Of a DNA stretch of 64,000 bases, positions 1 to 8,330 are shown one piece after another. A program made the translations under genes and the position numbers. Positions within the stretch are counted from its first letter, which is position 1, and the number at the start of each line of letters is the position of its first letter. This DNA comes from Verrucomicrobiota bacterium (GTDB lineage Bacteria > Verrucomicrobiota > Verrucomicrobiia > Verrucomicrobiales > Akkermansiaceae), in the NCBI GenBank assembly GCA_026397725.1, contig JAPLUI010000270.1, positions 1 to 64,000 of the forward strand, written 5' to 3'. The notes beneath the pieces are model-generated. The model had not been told where the DNA came from. It ran no database searches and saw only the letters and a program-made list of their open reading frames with translations.

Positions 1-171
1 TTGCGCAAGGAAACCGTCGAACCCGGATTCGGCATCATCAAGGAAGCCATCGGTTTCCGGCGCTTCATGCTGCGCGGTCTGGAGAAGGCTGGTCTTGAAT
101 GGACGCTGGTGACCACCAGTTACAACCTCAAGCGGCTCTTCGACCTCGTGATGAGGCTGACAACCACCTGA
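1..171 (+). CDS. IS1182-family transposase, C-terminal fragment (cut by window edge)
   Basis: Frame 1 is open from the first base to a TGA at 169-171. It encodes about 56 residues with the layout KETVEPGFGIIKE, then GFRRFMLRGLEK, then EWTLVTTSYNLKRLF. This matches the end of IS1182-type DDE transposases, where a conserved VEP-FG-IK segment carries the last catalytic Glu region and is followed by GF-FLLRGL and a hydrophobic NL-KL helix. Only the C-terminus is visible, so whether the element is complete cannot be judged. The next gene has lost its 5' end, which would fit insertion or deletion at this element, but that link is inference. Confidence 0.8.
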   Translation: MRKETVEPGFGIIKEAIGFRRFMLRGLEKAGLEWTLVTTSYNLKRLFDLVMRLTTT

Positions 172-471
172 GAAGGGGTCATGGACTCCGCGCCATGCCG
201 TCAGACCGCATCAAGGTGGCTCAGAACTTCCGGCAAAGGTTGAACTCGAGAAATCAGGCAGATACCAAGCTCACCTCTCAATCTCATGATCATTCATGAC
301 TCCTCCCCACATTCTGTTAGACCAACAATTCAAACGGTCGTTTTGATTCTCGCGCTGGCGCGGCGCTAGCAACCACTACCCGTTGATGGAATCACTCTCC
401 GGCGTGCTGCATATTGATATTGATATTGAATCGCCTGAGTCTGTAAGTCCGACAGGCTGCTAGCCTGGAGT
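172..471. other. Intergenic gap after the transposase fragment
   Basis: No convincing gene in 300 bases. A short tandem run of ATATTG (three copies, 411-428) and a GTTAG word near 316 are the only local features I can point to. The right end of the insertion sequence should lie here, but I cannot define its terminal repeat without the left end. Confidence 0.5.
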
Positions 472-1351
472 TTGGGTGCAAATTGGACACCAACTGCTGC
501 CCCAGGTAGCATCACCACTGACAATAGCGATATCGCCACGTTCAGCTACCTTCCCACTGAAGCCATTATTTCCATCGCGGTGGACACCAATCGTTACATC
601 GGCGGCATTTCTTTCGGGAATACTTCCGCTTCAGTCAGCGGCGGCGTGCTGAACTTGGCCAAGACGGGTACCGCTAATGCCATAGCCGGGAATCTGTCCA
701 TCACTAACGGCACCGTAAAGTACACCGCCGCCAGCACGAATCAGATCGCTAATTCGAGCACGGTGACGATCAACGGTGGCAGCGCCATTTTCGAGCAACG
801 CGGGCACCCTTCTTGCCGGTACCGGCACGGTGGGTGGAGACACCACCATCAATGCAGGGGCGATCCATTCGCCGGGCGCGGTGGGTGCGGTGGGAGCGCA
901 GACGTTTGATCATACGGGGGGGGATGACACTGCCAATCTCACCTATAACAGTAGCTCCATCCTCTCGTGGGATTTGGCATCAACTCCAGCGGTGACGGGA
1001 CGTGGCACCTCGTATGACGCAGTCAATGTCAATGGAACCCTGACTGGGTCCGGTGCCATCTTCCGGGTCGTTCTGAATGGATCCCAGAACTTCAGCGAGG
1101 CCTTTTGGGATACCACTCGCACGTGGAGTGACATCTTCACGGGCGATGACGGCAATGGCGCGAACCTCGCCACCATCTTTTCCGGCGGCTTTGAATACTA
1201 CAACACCAACGGTTCTCTCTCAAACATTCCGGCCACCCAAGGTTCATTCACCTTATCAGGAGACAACGTTGTGTGGAACGCCGTGCCCGAGCCGAGCACC
1301 GCGCTGGCGGGGTTGCTGTTAGTCGGCGGCCTGCTGCGGCGGAGACGCTGA
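472..1351 (+). pseudogene. PEP-CTERM exported protein, 5'-truncated and frameshifted
   Basis: Two overlapping frames make one gene. Frame 1 (472-about 790) gives a beta-strand-repeat-like stretch (GGISFGNTS, NGTVKYTAAS, TVTINGGSA). It then runs off into nonsense, while frame 2 continues the theme from about 776 (SNAGTLLAGTGTVGG) to 1351. The C-terminus is a textbook PEP-CTERM signal: VPEPSTA, a short hydrophobic helix, then RRRR before the stop. An in-frame stop at 436-438 lies just upstream and there is no signal peptide, so the 5' end is missing. Proteins of this type are exported and processed by exosortase. This copy should be dead because of the frameshift near 780 and the missing N-terminus. 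A sequencing indel could explain the shift but not the missing start. Confidence 0.75.
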
Positions 1352-1444
1352 GGCGTCCGTTAGAAGTTGTTTGTTATGGGTGATTTGTGGAGCGTGCGCG
1401 ATCATGCGCCGCGCCCTTGCACCGCCCATGCGGGCGGATAAAGT

Positions 1445-1465
1445 GCGGCGGTCACAGACCGCCGC
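1445..1465. terminator. Perfect hairpin between convergent genes
   Basis: GCGGCGGTC, loop ACA, GACCGCCGC: a nine-base-pair perfect stem between the PEP-CTERM pseudogene (+) and the PIN toxin gene (-). It could terminate both. There is no clear T-run, so it may equally be one of the dispersed palindromes of this genome. Confidence 0.45.
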
Positions 1466-1493
1466 CACAATGCGACTGACCTCCGCCCACGGA

Positions 1494-1919
1494 TCACTGA
1501 TTACCGGGCACTTCCAGATGGTGCGGAGGCATGATTACAGGAATGGTTTCGCGCCGATTGCGGCGATAGATCCGGAAGTCGCCATCGACCGTGATGACCG
1601 GCAGTTCCGGGTTCAGTTCGCTCATGCGGATCAGACACAGATCCGCTAGGTCGGGTTGGCGGTCGGCATAGCGCCGCGCCAGTTCCGCAAGCTCGCGGCG
1701 GTGGCTCTCAAGGTCGAAGGCGACCCGCACCAACCCTGTTTCGATCAAACGCAGCACCAAGCCGCTGTTTTTGAGATGATAGGCGGTTTCTGCCAACACG
1801 CTCTCACATGTCAACAGAGGCTCGAGAATGTGTTCGGCCAGCGCATAGGCCCACTGGAAATAAACATCCCGCCGGTTGGCGTAAGCCACCAGGAAACCCG
1901 TGTCCGCAATCCCCCTCAT
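1494..1919 (-). CDS. PIN-domain ribonuclease toxin (VapC-like)
   Basis: 141 residues, the normal size of a VapC toxin. The acidic PIN residues are recognisable: Asp in ADTGFLVAY near residue 6, Glu in ESVLAETAYH near 42, Asp in DLADLCLIR near 93, and Asp in VITVDGDF near 113. These chelate the metal used to cut RNA (family knowledge). The start is the ATG at 1917-1919, which overlaps the antitoxin stop as ATGA, so translation is coupled. Upstream on the same strand is a ribbon-helix-helix-like antitoxin, which completes a type II toxin-antitoxin pair. It appears intact. Confidence 0.85.
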   Translation of the reverse strand: MRGIADTGFLVAYANRRDVYFQWAYALAEHILEPLLTCESVLAETAYHLKNSGLVLRLIETGLVRVAFDLESHRRELAELARRYADRQPDLADLCLIRMSELNPELPVITVDGDFRIYRRNRRETIPVIMPPHHLEVPGNQ

Positions 1920-2131
1920 GCCTCAAACCCTTTCTTGCGGCTGAGGTCGGGCGAACCCTCGACACTCCCGGCCAAATCCAGAAATGGCTGACGCGCCCGT
2001 TGCGTGCGCAAGCGCTCCAATTGCTCGCGCACAATCCGCCCCTTGGGAATACCGGTCACCCGTGACTCCTCCGTCAGCCAATCCTCCAGTTCCTCCGGCA
2101 AGCGAATGGTAATTGTGTTACTCATGGACAT
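1916..2131 (-). CDS. Ribbon-helix-helix-like antitoxin of the PIN toxin
   Basis: About 71 residues from ATG at 2131 (reading MSMSN), or from a second ATG six bases later. The N-terminal half NTITIRLPEELEDWL is a classic RHH strand plus helix A. The rest is charged and probably binds the toxin. A longer frame reaches 2161 but lacks a good start. It overlaps the toxin gene by four bases. Such antitoxins repress their own operon by binding the promoter just upstream. I see no clear operator, although a GTTAG word lies in the promoter area near 2165. Confidence 0.8.
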   Translation of the reverse strand: MSMSNTITIRLPEELEDWLTEESRVTGIPKGRIVREQLERLRTQRARQPFLDLAGSVEGSPDLSRKKGFEA

Positions 2132-2331
2132 ATCCGTACCACCGCAAGCGTCTTGGTGCAAGACAAATGTCTTGTTAGCTTATGAAACCAACCTCCTCAC
2201 TCCCACCGAACTCCGTCCCGCCCGCTTCCCAGGCGCGGACACCCCAGAGAAGATTCCCGGGGGTGAAATAATCCGGAATTTCCCGTAACAATCCGCGCGG
2301 AACGGGTCAGGGGCTTGGTGAATGCCTAACC

Positions 2332-2529
2332 ATGACACCTGAGCACCCCACCACCGACGATTCCCGCCCGCTTTGCCCCGCATGTCATGCCCCGCTTGGG
2401 CCGCAGGACACCGCCGCGTTGTGCCTGACCTGCATCGCTTCCGGTCTGGGCAGCCCTGAGGCTCTAACGCCTTCAGGCGAACGCCCCTCGCGGCCTTTTC
2501 CGCTCGACAAAATGCCTGAAATTCCATGA
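2332..2529 (+). CDS. Small zinc-ribbon protein, possibly an orphaned kinase N-terminus
   Basis: 65 residues containing CPACHAPL followed by CLTCIASGLG, a CxxC...CxxC zinc ribbon. Ribbons of this style often sit at the very N-terminus of Ser/Thr protein kinases in Verrucomicrobiota and Planctomycetota. Here nothing kinase-like follows: the frame stops and a protease gene begins 40 bases later. It may be a remnant of a larger gene or a free small protein. No ribosome-binding site stands out. Confidence 0.45.
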   Translation: MTPEHPTTDDSRPLCPACHAPLGPQDTAALCLTCIASGLGSPEALTPSGERPSRPFPLDKMPEIP

Positions 2530-2569
2530 ATTCCAACGACTGACCTCCAATCCTGTCCTGGGCTTTCCC

Positions 2570-4138
2570 ATGCGCCGCCACCCTCAAAGCACTTTCCCGG
2601 CAATTCGGCAGATTTCCGCAGTGTTGTTCGTTGCCTTGGCAGCGCTGTTGTTAGCCAAGCCACTGGCCGCGCAGCCGGTCAAGGGGGACCCGGACAAAGC
2701 GCCGTTTCATCCCACGCGCATCCTCGTGAAGCTCAAGGAGGGCGAGCCGAAGATCGCGCAACAGCCCGTGTTGCGGCAACACGGGCTTAAAGTCCGGCAC
2801 CAGTTCAAGGCGCTGGAGCGGCTGGCCGTGTTGGACCTCGAAGACGACGCTGAAGTCAAGGCCACCAAGGCGCTCGCGCCTGAAGTTCGGGCCCGGCGGC
2901 TCCAGGAGCGAATGACGGCGCTGCGGGCCACCGGGCGCTTCGAGTATGTCGAACCGGACTACATCCGCACCCTTGACGGGGTGCCATCCGATACCGCCTT
3001 CGCGGATGGCACGCTGTGGGCGCTGCGTAATACCGGCCAGAACAACGACGTGGCCGGCGCCGACATCGGCGCGGTGGCGGCATGGGACATCACGACCGGA
3101 TCTAACGACGTCATCGTGGCGGTCGTGGACACGGGCATCCGTTATACCCATCAGGACCTGGCCGCGAACATCTGGCGCAATCCGGGCGAATCCGGCGGCG
3201 GCAAGGAGACCAACGGGATCGATGACGACGGCGACGGCTACATCGACAATGTCCATGGCATCAACCCGTGGAGTCCGGACCGTGCCAAGCTGCCGCAACT
3301 GAGCCGCGATGCGTCCGGCAATCTGATCTTTCGCTTCCGGCGCTCCACCTCGGCTACCGGCACGGACTACGCCATCCTCAATTCAACCACCCTGCAGCCC
3401 GGTTCGTGGCGGCCACTCACCGGAGTGCCCGTGACCACCACCGATTTGGGCAACGGCATTCAAGAGTTGTCGATCACCGTCCGCGTGACCGGGGAGCAGC
3501 GGTTCTTCCGACTTCAAGTGACGCAGGCCGAGCCCCTGCAAGCCTGGCGGCAAGCTCATTTCGGCAGCCCCGCCAACAGCGGCGACGGCGCGGACCTCAA
3601 CGACTGCGACCGGGACGGGCTCCCTAACATTGTCGAATTCGCCTGCGGCCTGGACCCGAAAACCACCAGCGCCGGCCGGCTGCCGCAGGGACGGATGCTC
3701 GGGGACAACCTGGTGATCAGCTTGGCCCAGCCCGTCGGCGTCAGCGGCATCACCTACGGCGCGGAGTGGAGCGCGACGCTGCGGCCCGGCACTTGGACCG
3801 CAGTGGCCGACACCGGCACGTCCCCGCAGCACACGTTCAGCGTGTCCAGCGACACCCGACCGAAACTCTTCATTCGAGATTTCCGAGCACCGCCGGACCT
3901 CTGGGACCAAGGCCCCGGCATTGCTTGGCCCACCGAAATCCAACGCGAAGACGATCAAACACTGGTCCTCGAATCCACCCCAAAAAAAACCGAGCCATCT
4001 CACTCCAAGAATTCCGCTGCCGGAAAAAAAGATCACGCGCTTTGCAGATTCCCCTTGGCAACGGGCGAGAGGGTGCCTATTTTCGCGCTTGAGAAGATTT
4101 CCCATGAATCCACCGACCATGCCAAATTTCTGCCGTGA
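2570..4138 (+). CDS. Subtilisin-like (S8) exported protease with most of the catalytic domain deleted
   Basis: 522 residues from ATG 2570. Residues 1-35 are a signal peptide ending near KPLAAQ. Residues 45-135 form a fervidolysin-type propeptide (ILVKLKEGEP, RFEYVEPDY). The catalytic domain starts normally: LWALRNTGQ, AWDITTG, then the Asp motif VVDTGIRYTHQDL near 190. After a calcium-type loop (DDDGDGYIDNVHGIN, near 220-235) the expected HGTHVAG histidine and GTSMAAP serine are absent. The frame jumps in frame to a C-terminal beta region and the dockerin/TSP3-like DCDRDGLPNIVEFACG (near 350). Two of the three catalytic residues are therefore gone and the protein should be inactive. The last 60 residues look unnatural (runs of K and S), so the 3' end may also be frameshifted. 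Confidence 0.75.
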   Translation: MRRHPQSTFPAIRQISAVLFVALAALLLAKPLAAQPVKGDPDKAPFHPTRILVKLKEGEPKIAQQPVLRQHGLKVRHQFKALERLAVLDLEDDAEVKATKALAPEVRARRLQERMTALRATGRFEYVEPDYIRTLDGVPSDTAFADGTLWALRNTGQNNDVAGADIGAVAAWDITTGSNDVIVAVVDTGIRYTHQDLAANIWRNPGESGGGKETNGIDDDGDGYIDNVHGINPWSPDRAKLPQLSRDASGNLIFRFRRSTSATGTDYAILNSTTLQPGSWRPLTGVPVTTTDLGNGIQELSITVRVTGEQRFFRLQVTQAEPLQAWRQAHFGSPANSGDGADLNDCDRDGLPNIVEFACGLDPKTTSAGRLPQGRMLGDNLVISLAQPVGVSGITYGAEWSATLRPGTWTAVADTGTSPQHTFSVSSDTRPKLFIRDFRAPPDLWDQGPGIAWPTEIQREDDQTLVLESTPKKTEPSHSKNSAAGKKDHALCRFPLATGERVPIFALEKISHESTDHAKFLP

Positions 4139-4369
4139 TTCCGCCGACCCATCGCCCCGGACGGCGCTGGCGGCACATTTTTCAGCTTTTCAGCGTTTCA
4201 GATTTTGATCCCGCCCGCCGGCGGTCCCCCTGCGGGACTGTCGCTTCGCTCCAGTCTATCTCGCCCGCTCGGTTCGGCTTTTTCCCAGTGACGCCCCCAG
4301 TTTCCCGCTCTGCGAGCCCCGCTTTTGCTTTCCCATGCACGCCACCCCGCAAAGCAATTTCTTAGCAGT

Positions 4370-4798
4370 ATGAAATCACTCAAGATCCCCTCGGCACGTA
4401 CGGGGCGTTGGACGCGCTCCGAAGTTCAGCAGTTGCAGCGAATTTTCGGCTCGAACAGCAATGAACGCCTCGCCCGCATCTTACGGCGGAGCGTTGCCTC
4501 GATCCAACATCAGGCAAGACGCTACCAACTGGCCAAGAACAAAGTGTTTGTTAAGAAGCATCGTGGTCAGGGCGTTTACAAGATGCCCCGGTGGACTCCG
4601 GAACAGGTGAAAATGCTCCGTCGAATTTACGCGAACCTCTCAAACCTCGAAGTGGCGCGAATTTTGGAACGTTCCGTTGCGAGTGTGGTATCGCAGGCAC
4701 ATGTGCTTAGGTTGCGCAAGTCAGTTCGACACTTGCAAGGAATGGGACGCGAGAACATTCGCGGACGCTGGGAAACCGAAGGCCGCCGCAACCATTGA
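4370..4798 (+). CDS. Two-repeat Myb/SANT-like DNA-binding protein
   Basis: 142 residues from ATG 4370; a TTG-initiated extension to 4325 is possible but unsupported. The protein is an internal duplication. GRWTRSEVQQLQRIFG...ARILRRSVASIQHQA (near 10-50) is mirrored by PRWTPEQVKMLRRIY...ARILERSVASVVSQA (near 75-115). Each unit reads as a three-helix Myb/SANT or homeodomain-like fold with the conserved RWT start. Both halves are rich in Arg/Lys, which fits DNA binding. The function is unknown and no partner gene is adjacent. I infer a small regulator or mobile-element accessory factor. Confidence 0.5.
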   Translation: MKSLKIPSARTGRWTRSEVQQLQRIFGSNSNERLARILRRSVASIQHQARRYQLAKNKVFVKKHRGQGVYKMPRWTPEQVKMLRRIYANLSNLEVARILERSVASVVSQAHVLRLRKSVRHLQGMGRENIRGRWETEGRRNH

Positions 4799-4982
4799 GC
4801 TGGGCGAACCTGAAGGTGAAGGGAAGGGAAGATTGAAGAGTTGCGGTAAAATGATGATGAGTGAGTTGGCCCTGGGTAAGGATCACACCGCTTGGATTGA
4901 GGGCTGAAGGCCTGTCCCATGACGCGTCCGAGCGTTGAAGAACCCTTCGAGTTGTGGTTCGAGTTTCCGATTCCACCTTGCT

Positions 4983-7900
4983 TCACTCCTTGCGGAAACC
5001 GGCGTTGACCCAGTCGGCGTGATCGCAGGCGATGCCGTCGCCGGCGTCGTCCACCACAAGGTGGAGCTTGGCGGTGCCGGCGGGCAGCGGGACGTCGAAG
5101 GCATGCTGCATCTGTTGGCCGGATTGCAGGACCGGGGACTTCGCCAGCGGCTGCTGCTGGCCGGCGGCGTCCTCGGCGATGACCTGGCAGACGATGCTGG
5201 CACGCGCGTCGGCACGCTGACTGTCGTCGATGCCTGCGGTGGCGACGAAGCGCTTCCACTCCGGCTGGCAAGCGTACACGACTTCCGCCTTGGCGTGCAG
5301 GCCGATGCCGTCCGGATAGACTTTCCCGGACAGGGTCAACGGTCCGCCGTTGGCCGACTTGCCGATGCCGACGCTACCCCAGCCGGTGGTGGCGCTCAAC
5401 GGCGTGAGTGTCATCAGACCCGCCGTCGGCTTGTCAGACGGCTTGGTGGTGATGGTAACGGTGGCGGCGGTCCCGCCGCCAAGCGGCTTGACCGCGTAAG
5501 TGCATGTCTTGCCCTGGGGGGCCTCGGCGTCGGCGTATGTTAGATCGTAATGCTCCGCGGCAATAACGGATCCATCGCGGCGGATCTCGTAGGAGCTTGC
5601 GCTGCCATTCCAGCTCAGCACCACCGGCGCGTCGGCATGCTCCATGCTCGCCTTGATGTCGGTGACCGCCGCGGTGCCGCCTGCGGGCAGCGGCTGGGCC
5701 GTGAACTGCAGCGACCATTTCACCTCGCGACTAACAGCCGAGTTGAGGGTCACGCGCAGCAACCCGGGTTCTTCCTTCTGCGTGACGGTCACGCCGGCCG
5801 CCTGATCGGCGGCGGACAGCTCAGCGCATGCGGGCTTCCATTGTTTGCCGTCTGTTAGACCGGCGATGCGGAGTTCGTATGGATCGCCGGCGATCACCTG
5901 GCTGGTGCCCGCTAGCGTCCCGGTCGCGGCCTCCCATATTTCGTCGCGCAGATCGATCATGCCCTGTGTGACATGGCGCGAGGTGCTCAACACGAGCGGG
6001 CGGCCTTCCGCCGCACGCACGGCGATCACGCGGCAGGACTGGGCCGGAACCTTGAATTGAAACACGCCGGCAAACCGTGGCACCAGCTTGTTCTCCCAGA
6101 AATCGAAGGCATGATAACTCTGCGCCTTGGGCAGGCCGGCCCACGCGGCGGTGTTTCTAACAGTCCTCTCGGCCTGCTCCCAATTGAACAGACCTAACAC
6201 ATCGCGGCGCGTCGGTTGCCGCGTGTCGGTGACCAGCCACACGAACGGCAGCGGGGCGTCGAAGCAATCCACCGGCCGGGCGGTGGCGCCGTGCGCGGAC
6301 AGGGTGCGTTTCATGATCTCGAGCCGGTCGGCAGGCAGCCCGGGAATCGAGTCGCTGTTCAGATAGAACTGCCCGCTGAGGGCCACCCACGACGGCCCGA
6401 ATTGCGCGTGTTTTGGCTCCACGCGCACGTAGCACGGGTCGGGGTCGTTCCACCACACGCGGCCGTTGAGGAAATAGAGCCGCGAGCCGCGGAGCGGGCC
6501 GGTGCTGATGCCGTTCCAGCCGGCTTCGTTGTCCGGGCCGATGCGCATTGAATCGACCAGGCCGATGCTGCCGCCCAGGGTGCGCATGTTCTGGGCCACG
6601 TTGCAGGCGGAGAAGAAGACGTCGGGTCCGGCGGCCTCGCGCAGCAACCTCAAGCCGTCGCGATACATCTCGAGGTTGGTCTTGGACGGATCGTGGAAGG
6701 GCGCGTTGTTGCCGATGCCGTCGTCGCCGTAGCCGTCGTTGACGTAGGCCTGCCCGAGCGCGCCGCCGCCGTAGAGACCGTCCATCTTGAAGTAGTCGAA
6801 GCCCCACGAGTGGATGGTCTGGGCCAGTTTCGTTAGATACGCCTGAACTTCGGGGTGTGTGAGGTCGAACGAGGTGCCACCCCAGTAGGTGCTGTAGGGT
6901 GTGCCATCGGGGCGCTTCACGAACCAATGCTGGCGGTCCTGGTATTCCGGATCCTGGAAGTTGGCGGAGAAGGGCATGAACCAGATGCCGGCGGTCAGGC
7001 CGAGTTGTTTGATCTTTGCGGCCACCGGTTGCATGCCGTGTGGATACGGGCCGTCGGGTCTCACGCGATCAAAGCCGCGGGTCGGACCCTCGAACTTGCC
7101 GCCGTCCTGCCAACCGTCGTCGATCTGCACGAAGGAAAACCCGAAGGGCTTCAGTTCCTTGGCGGCGACTTCCGCCAGCTTGATGATGTTAGTCTCATTG
7201 CTCGCTCCGCCGCAATACCAGGTGCAATGGCCGGCGACCTGCGGGCGCAGCTTGATCCGGTGCTGGCGGGCCAGCGCGTCGCCGAATTGTTCCTCGCCGA
7301 GCCGCGCGTCGTCGAAGACGCCAACCACCAGCGTTTCGAGTTTGGCCGTCGCTCCGGCGGGGACTAACAGGTGGCCGTGGTCGAGTTGCGCCTTGAACCC
7401 GACCTTGCCGTCCTTGACGCCGGATAACACCACGCCGCTGCCGCGCTCGTGCGTGAGCCAACCGGCCACCACACCGCGGCGCGTGGCCGGATCAGCACAT
7501 GCTAGAAACAGATAGCTGCCCGGATTCTTGTCCGGCGCCAACAGCCCGCCGGTGCCCAGCGTGCGCAGCTCGGCGGCCGGCTTGCCGAGGTCGAGCGTGA
7601 AGGTGGCGGGCACCACCCGTCGCAGGTCCAGCACTTCCTTGCCGGTATTGAGCCGTTCGGTGCGAACCAAAACAAACGGGAGTTTGGCATAGAGTTCGAG
7701 CGAGGCGACGCCGTCTTCCTGCGTCACGACGATTTTCCTGCCCGCGCCGAACACCGGATCGCTGGCAGCCGCGACCTCCGCCTTGACGGCCTTGCCTGCC
7801 AGCACTCCGTCCGTTAGAAACACCTTGCCGCCCGGCTTTTCGGCGACCGCGAACGACCCGGCGGCGTCATCATACGTGACGCTCAGCGTATCGTTCCAGA

Positions 7901-8018
7901 TCGTCTGGAGCGCGGCCGAGACGTGGTCTTCGGCAGCGAGGACGACAAGGAGGCCGCAAACAGCCAAGTTGCGGGCGAGGCGGTGGATTGGCACAGGGTG
8001 GTTCGTTTCGGATTTCAT
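4983..8018 (-). CDS. Secreted alpha-galactosidase (GH36/GH27 clan) with C-terminal NPCBM domain
   Basis: 1,011 residues with a signal peptide (residues 1-36). A beta-sandwich N-domain precedes the TIM barrel: HCTWYCGG near 265, FVQIDDGWQ near 297, GIWFMPF near 345. YFKMDG near 411 holds the likely nucleophile Asp, and RIGPDNEAGW near 494 the likely acid/base Asp. A greek-key C-domain and a linker domain follow. From about 873 to the end is an NPCBM carbohydrate-binding module (YPDGIGLHA, DDAGDGIACDHADWV). It would release terminal alpha-galactose from plant or microbial glycans outside the cytoplasm. Its ATG overlaps the stop of the upstream rhamnosidase stub as ATGA, so it is probably translated from a shared transcript with the PQQ-propeller gene. 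Confidence 0.88.
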   Translation of the reverse strand: MKSETNHPVPIHRLARNLAVCGLLVVLAAEDHVSAALQTIWNDTLSVTYDDAAGSFAVAEKPGGKVFLTDGVLAGKAVKAEVAAASDPVFGAGRKIVVTQEDGVASLELYAKLPFVLVRTERLNTGKEVLDLRRVVPATFTLDLGKPAAELRTLGTGGLLAPDKNPGSYLFLACADPATRRGVVAGWLTHERGSGVVLSGVKDGKVGFKAQLDHGHLLVPAGATAKLETLVVGVFDDARLGEEQFGDALARQHRIKLRPQVAGHCTWYCGGASNETNIIKLAEVAAKELKPFGFSFVQIDDGWQDGGKFEGPTRGFDRVRPDGPYPHGMQPVAAKIKQLGLTAGIWFMPFSANFQDPEYQDRQHWFVKRPDGTPYSTYWGGTSFDLTHPEVQAYLTKLAQTIHSWGFDYFKMDGLYGGGALGQAYVNDGYGDDGIGNNAPFHDPSKTNLEMYRDGLRLLREAAGPDVFFSACNVAQNMRTLGGSIGLVDSMRIGPDNEAGWNGISTGPLRGSRLYFLNGRVWWNDPDPCYVRVEPKHAQFGPSWVALSGQFYLNSDSIPGLPADRLEIMKRTLSAHGATARPVDCFDAPLPFVWLVTDTRQPTRRDVLGLFNWEQAERTVRNTAAWAGLPKAQSYHAFDFWENKLVPRFAGVFQFKVPAQSCRVIAVRAAEGRPLVLSTSRHVTQGMIDLRDEIWEAATGTLAGTSQVIAGDPYELRIAGLTDGKQWKPACAELSAADQAAGVTVTQKEEPGLLRVTLNSAVSREVKWSLQFTAQPLPAGGTAAVTDIKASMEHADAPVVLSWNGSASSYEIRRDGSVIAAEHYDLTYADAEAPQGKTCTYAVKPLGGGTAATVTITTKPSDKPTAGLMTLTPLSATTGWGSVGIGKSANGGPLTLSGKVYPDGIGLHAKAEVVYACQPEWKRFVATAGIDDSQRADARASIVCQVIAEDAAGQQQPLAKSPVLQSGQQMQHAFDVPLPAGTAKLHLVVDDAGDGIACDHADWVNAGFRKE

Positions 8019-8290
8019 GGTGATGTGGTGCGGGGACTGAACGGCGCTTCGAAAGCATATTTGCCGGACCCGAGTTCGTGGATCGCCGCGTCTTTTCCGG
8101 TGCGAAGGAACTTCACGTCCTTGGCTTCGGCAACAGGTCGGCCTGATTCCGTGATGGCGTCGGGCTGCGTGGTAGGCACCTGGATCGTGGCGGTGGTGGT
8201 GGCGGGGATGGTGTAGAGCAAATCAATGCGGTCGGCTTCCTGCAGATATTGAATACCCTCTCGTTTGAATGTTGTCGTTATGTTCTTCAT
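8015..8290 (-). pseudogene. 3' stub of a GH78 alpha-L-rhamnosidase
   Basis: Ninety-one residues from ATG 8290. From about residue 20 they match the C-terminal beta-sandwich of bacterial alpha-L-rhamnosidases: LYTIPATTTATIQVPT, ITESGRPVAEAKDVKFLR, then a VGSGKY-type ending (ELGSGKYAFEA). The whole N-terminal part and catalytic barrel are missing. The reading frame survived, and its stop overlaps the alpha-galactosidase start by four bases. The stub may therefore be kept only as a translational lead-in for the downstream gene. That role is inference; the homology is by pattern recognition. Confidence 0.7.
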
Positions 8291-8330
8291 TACGCCGCCC
8301 TGCAGTTGCCCTGTAAGCGACCCCTTTGGC

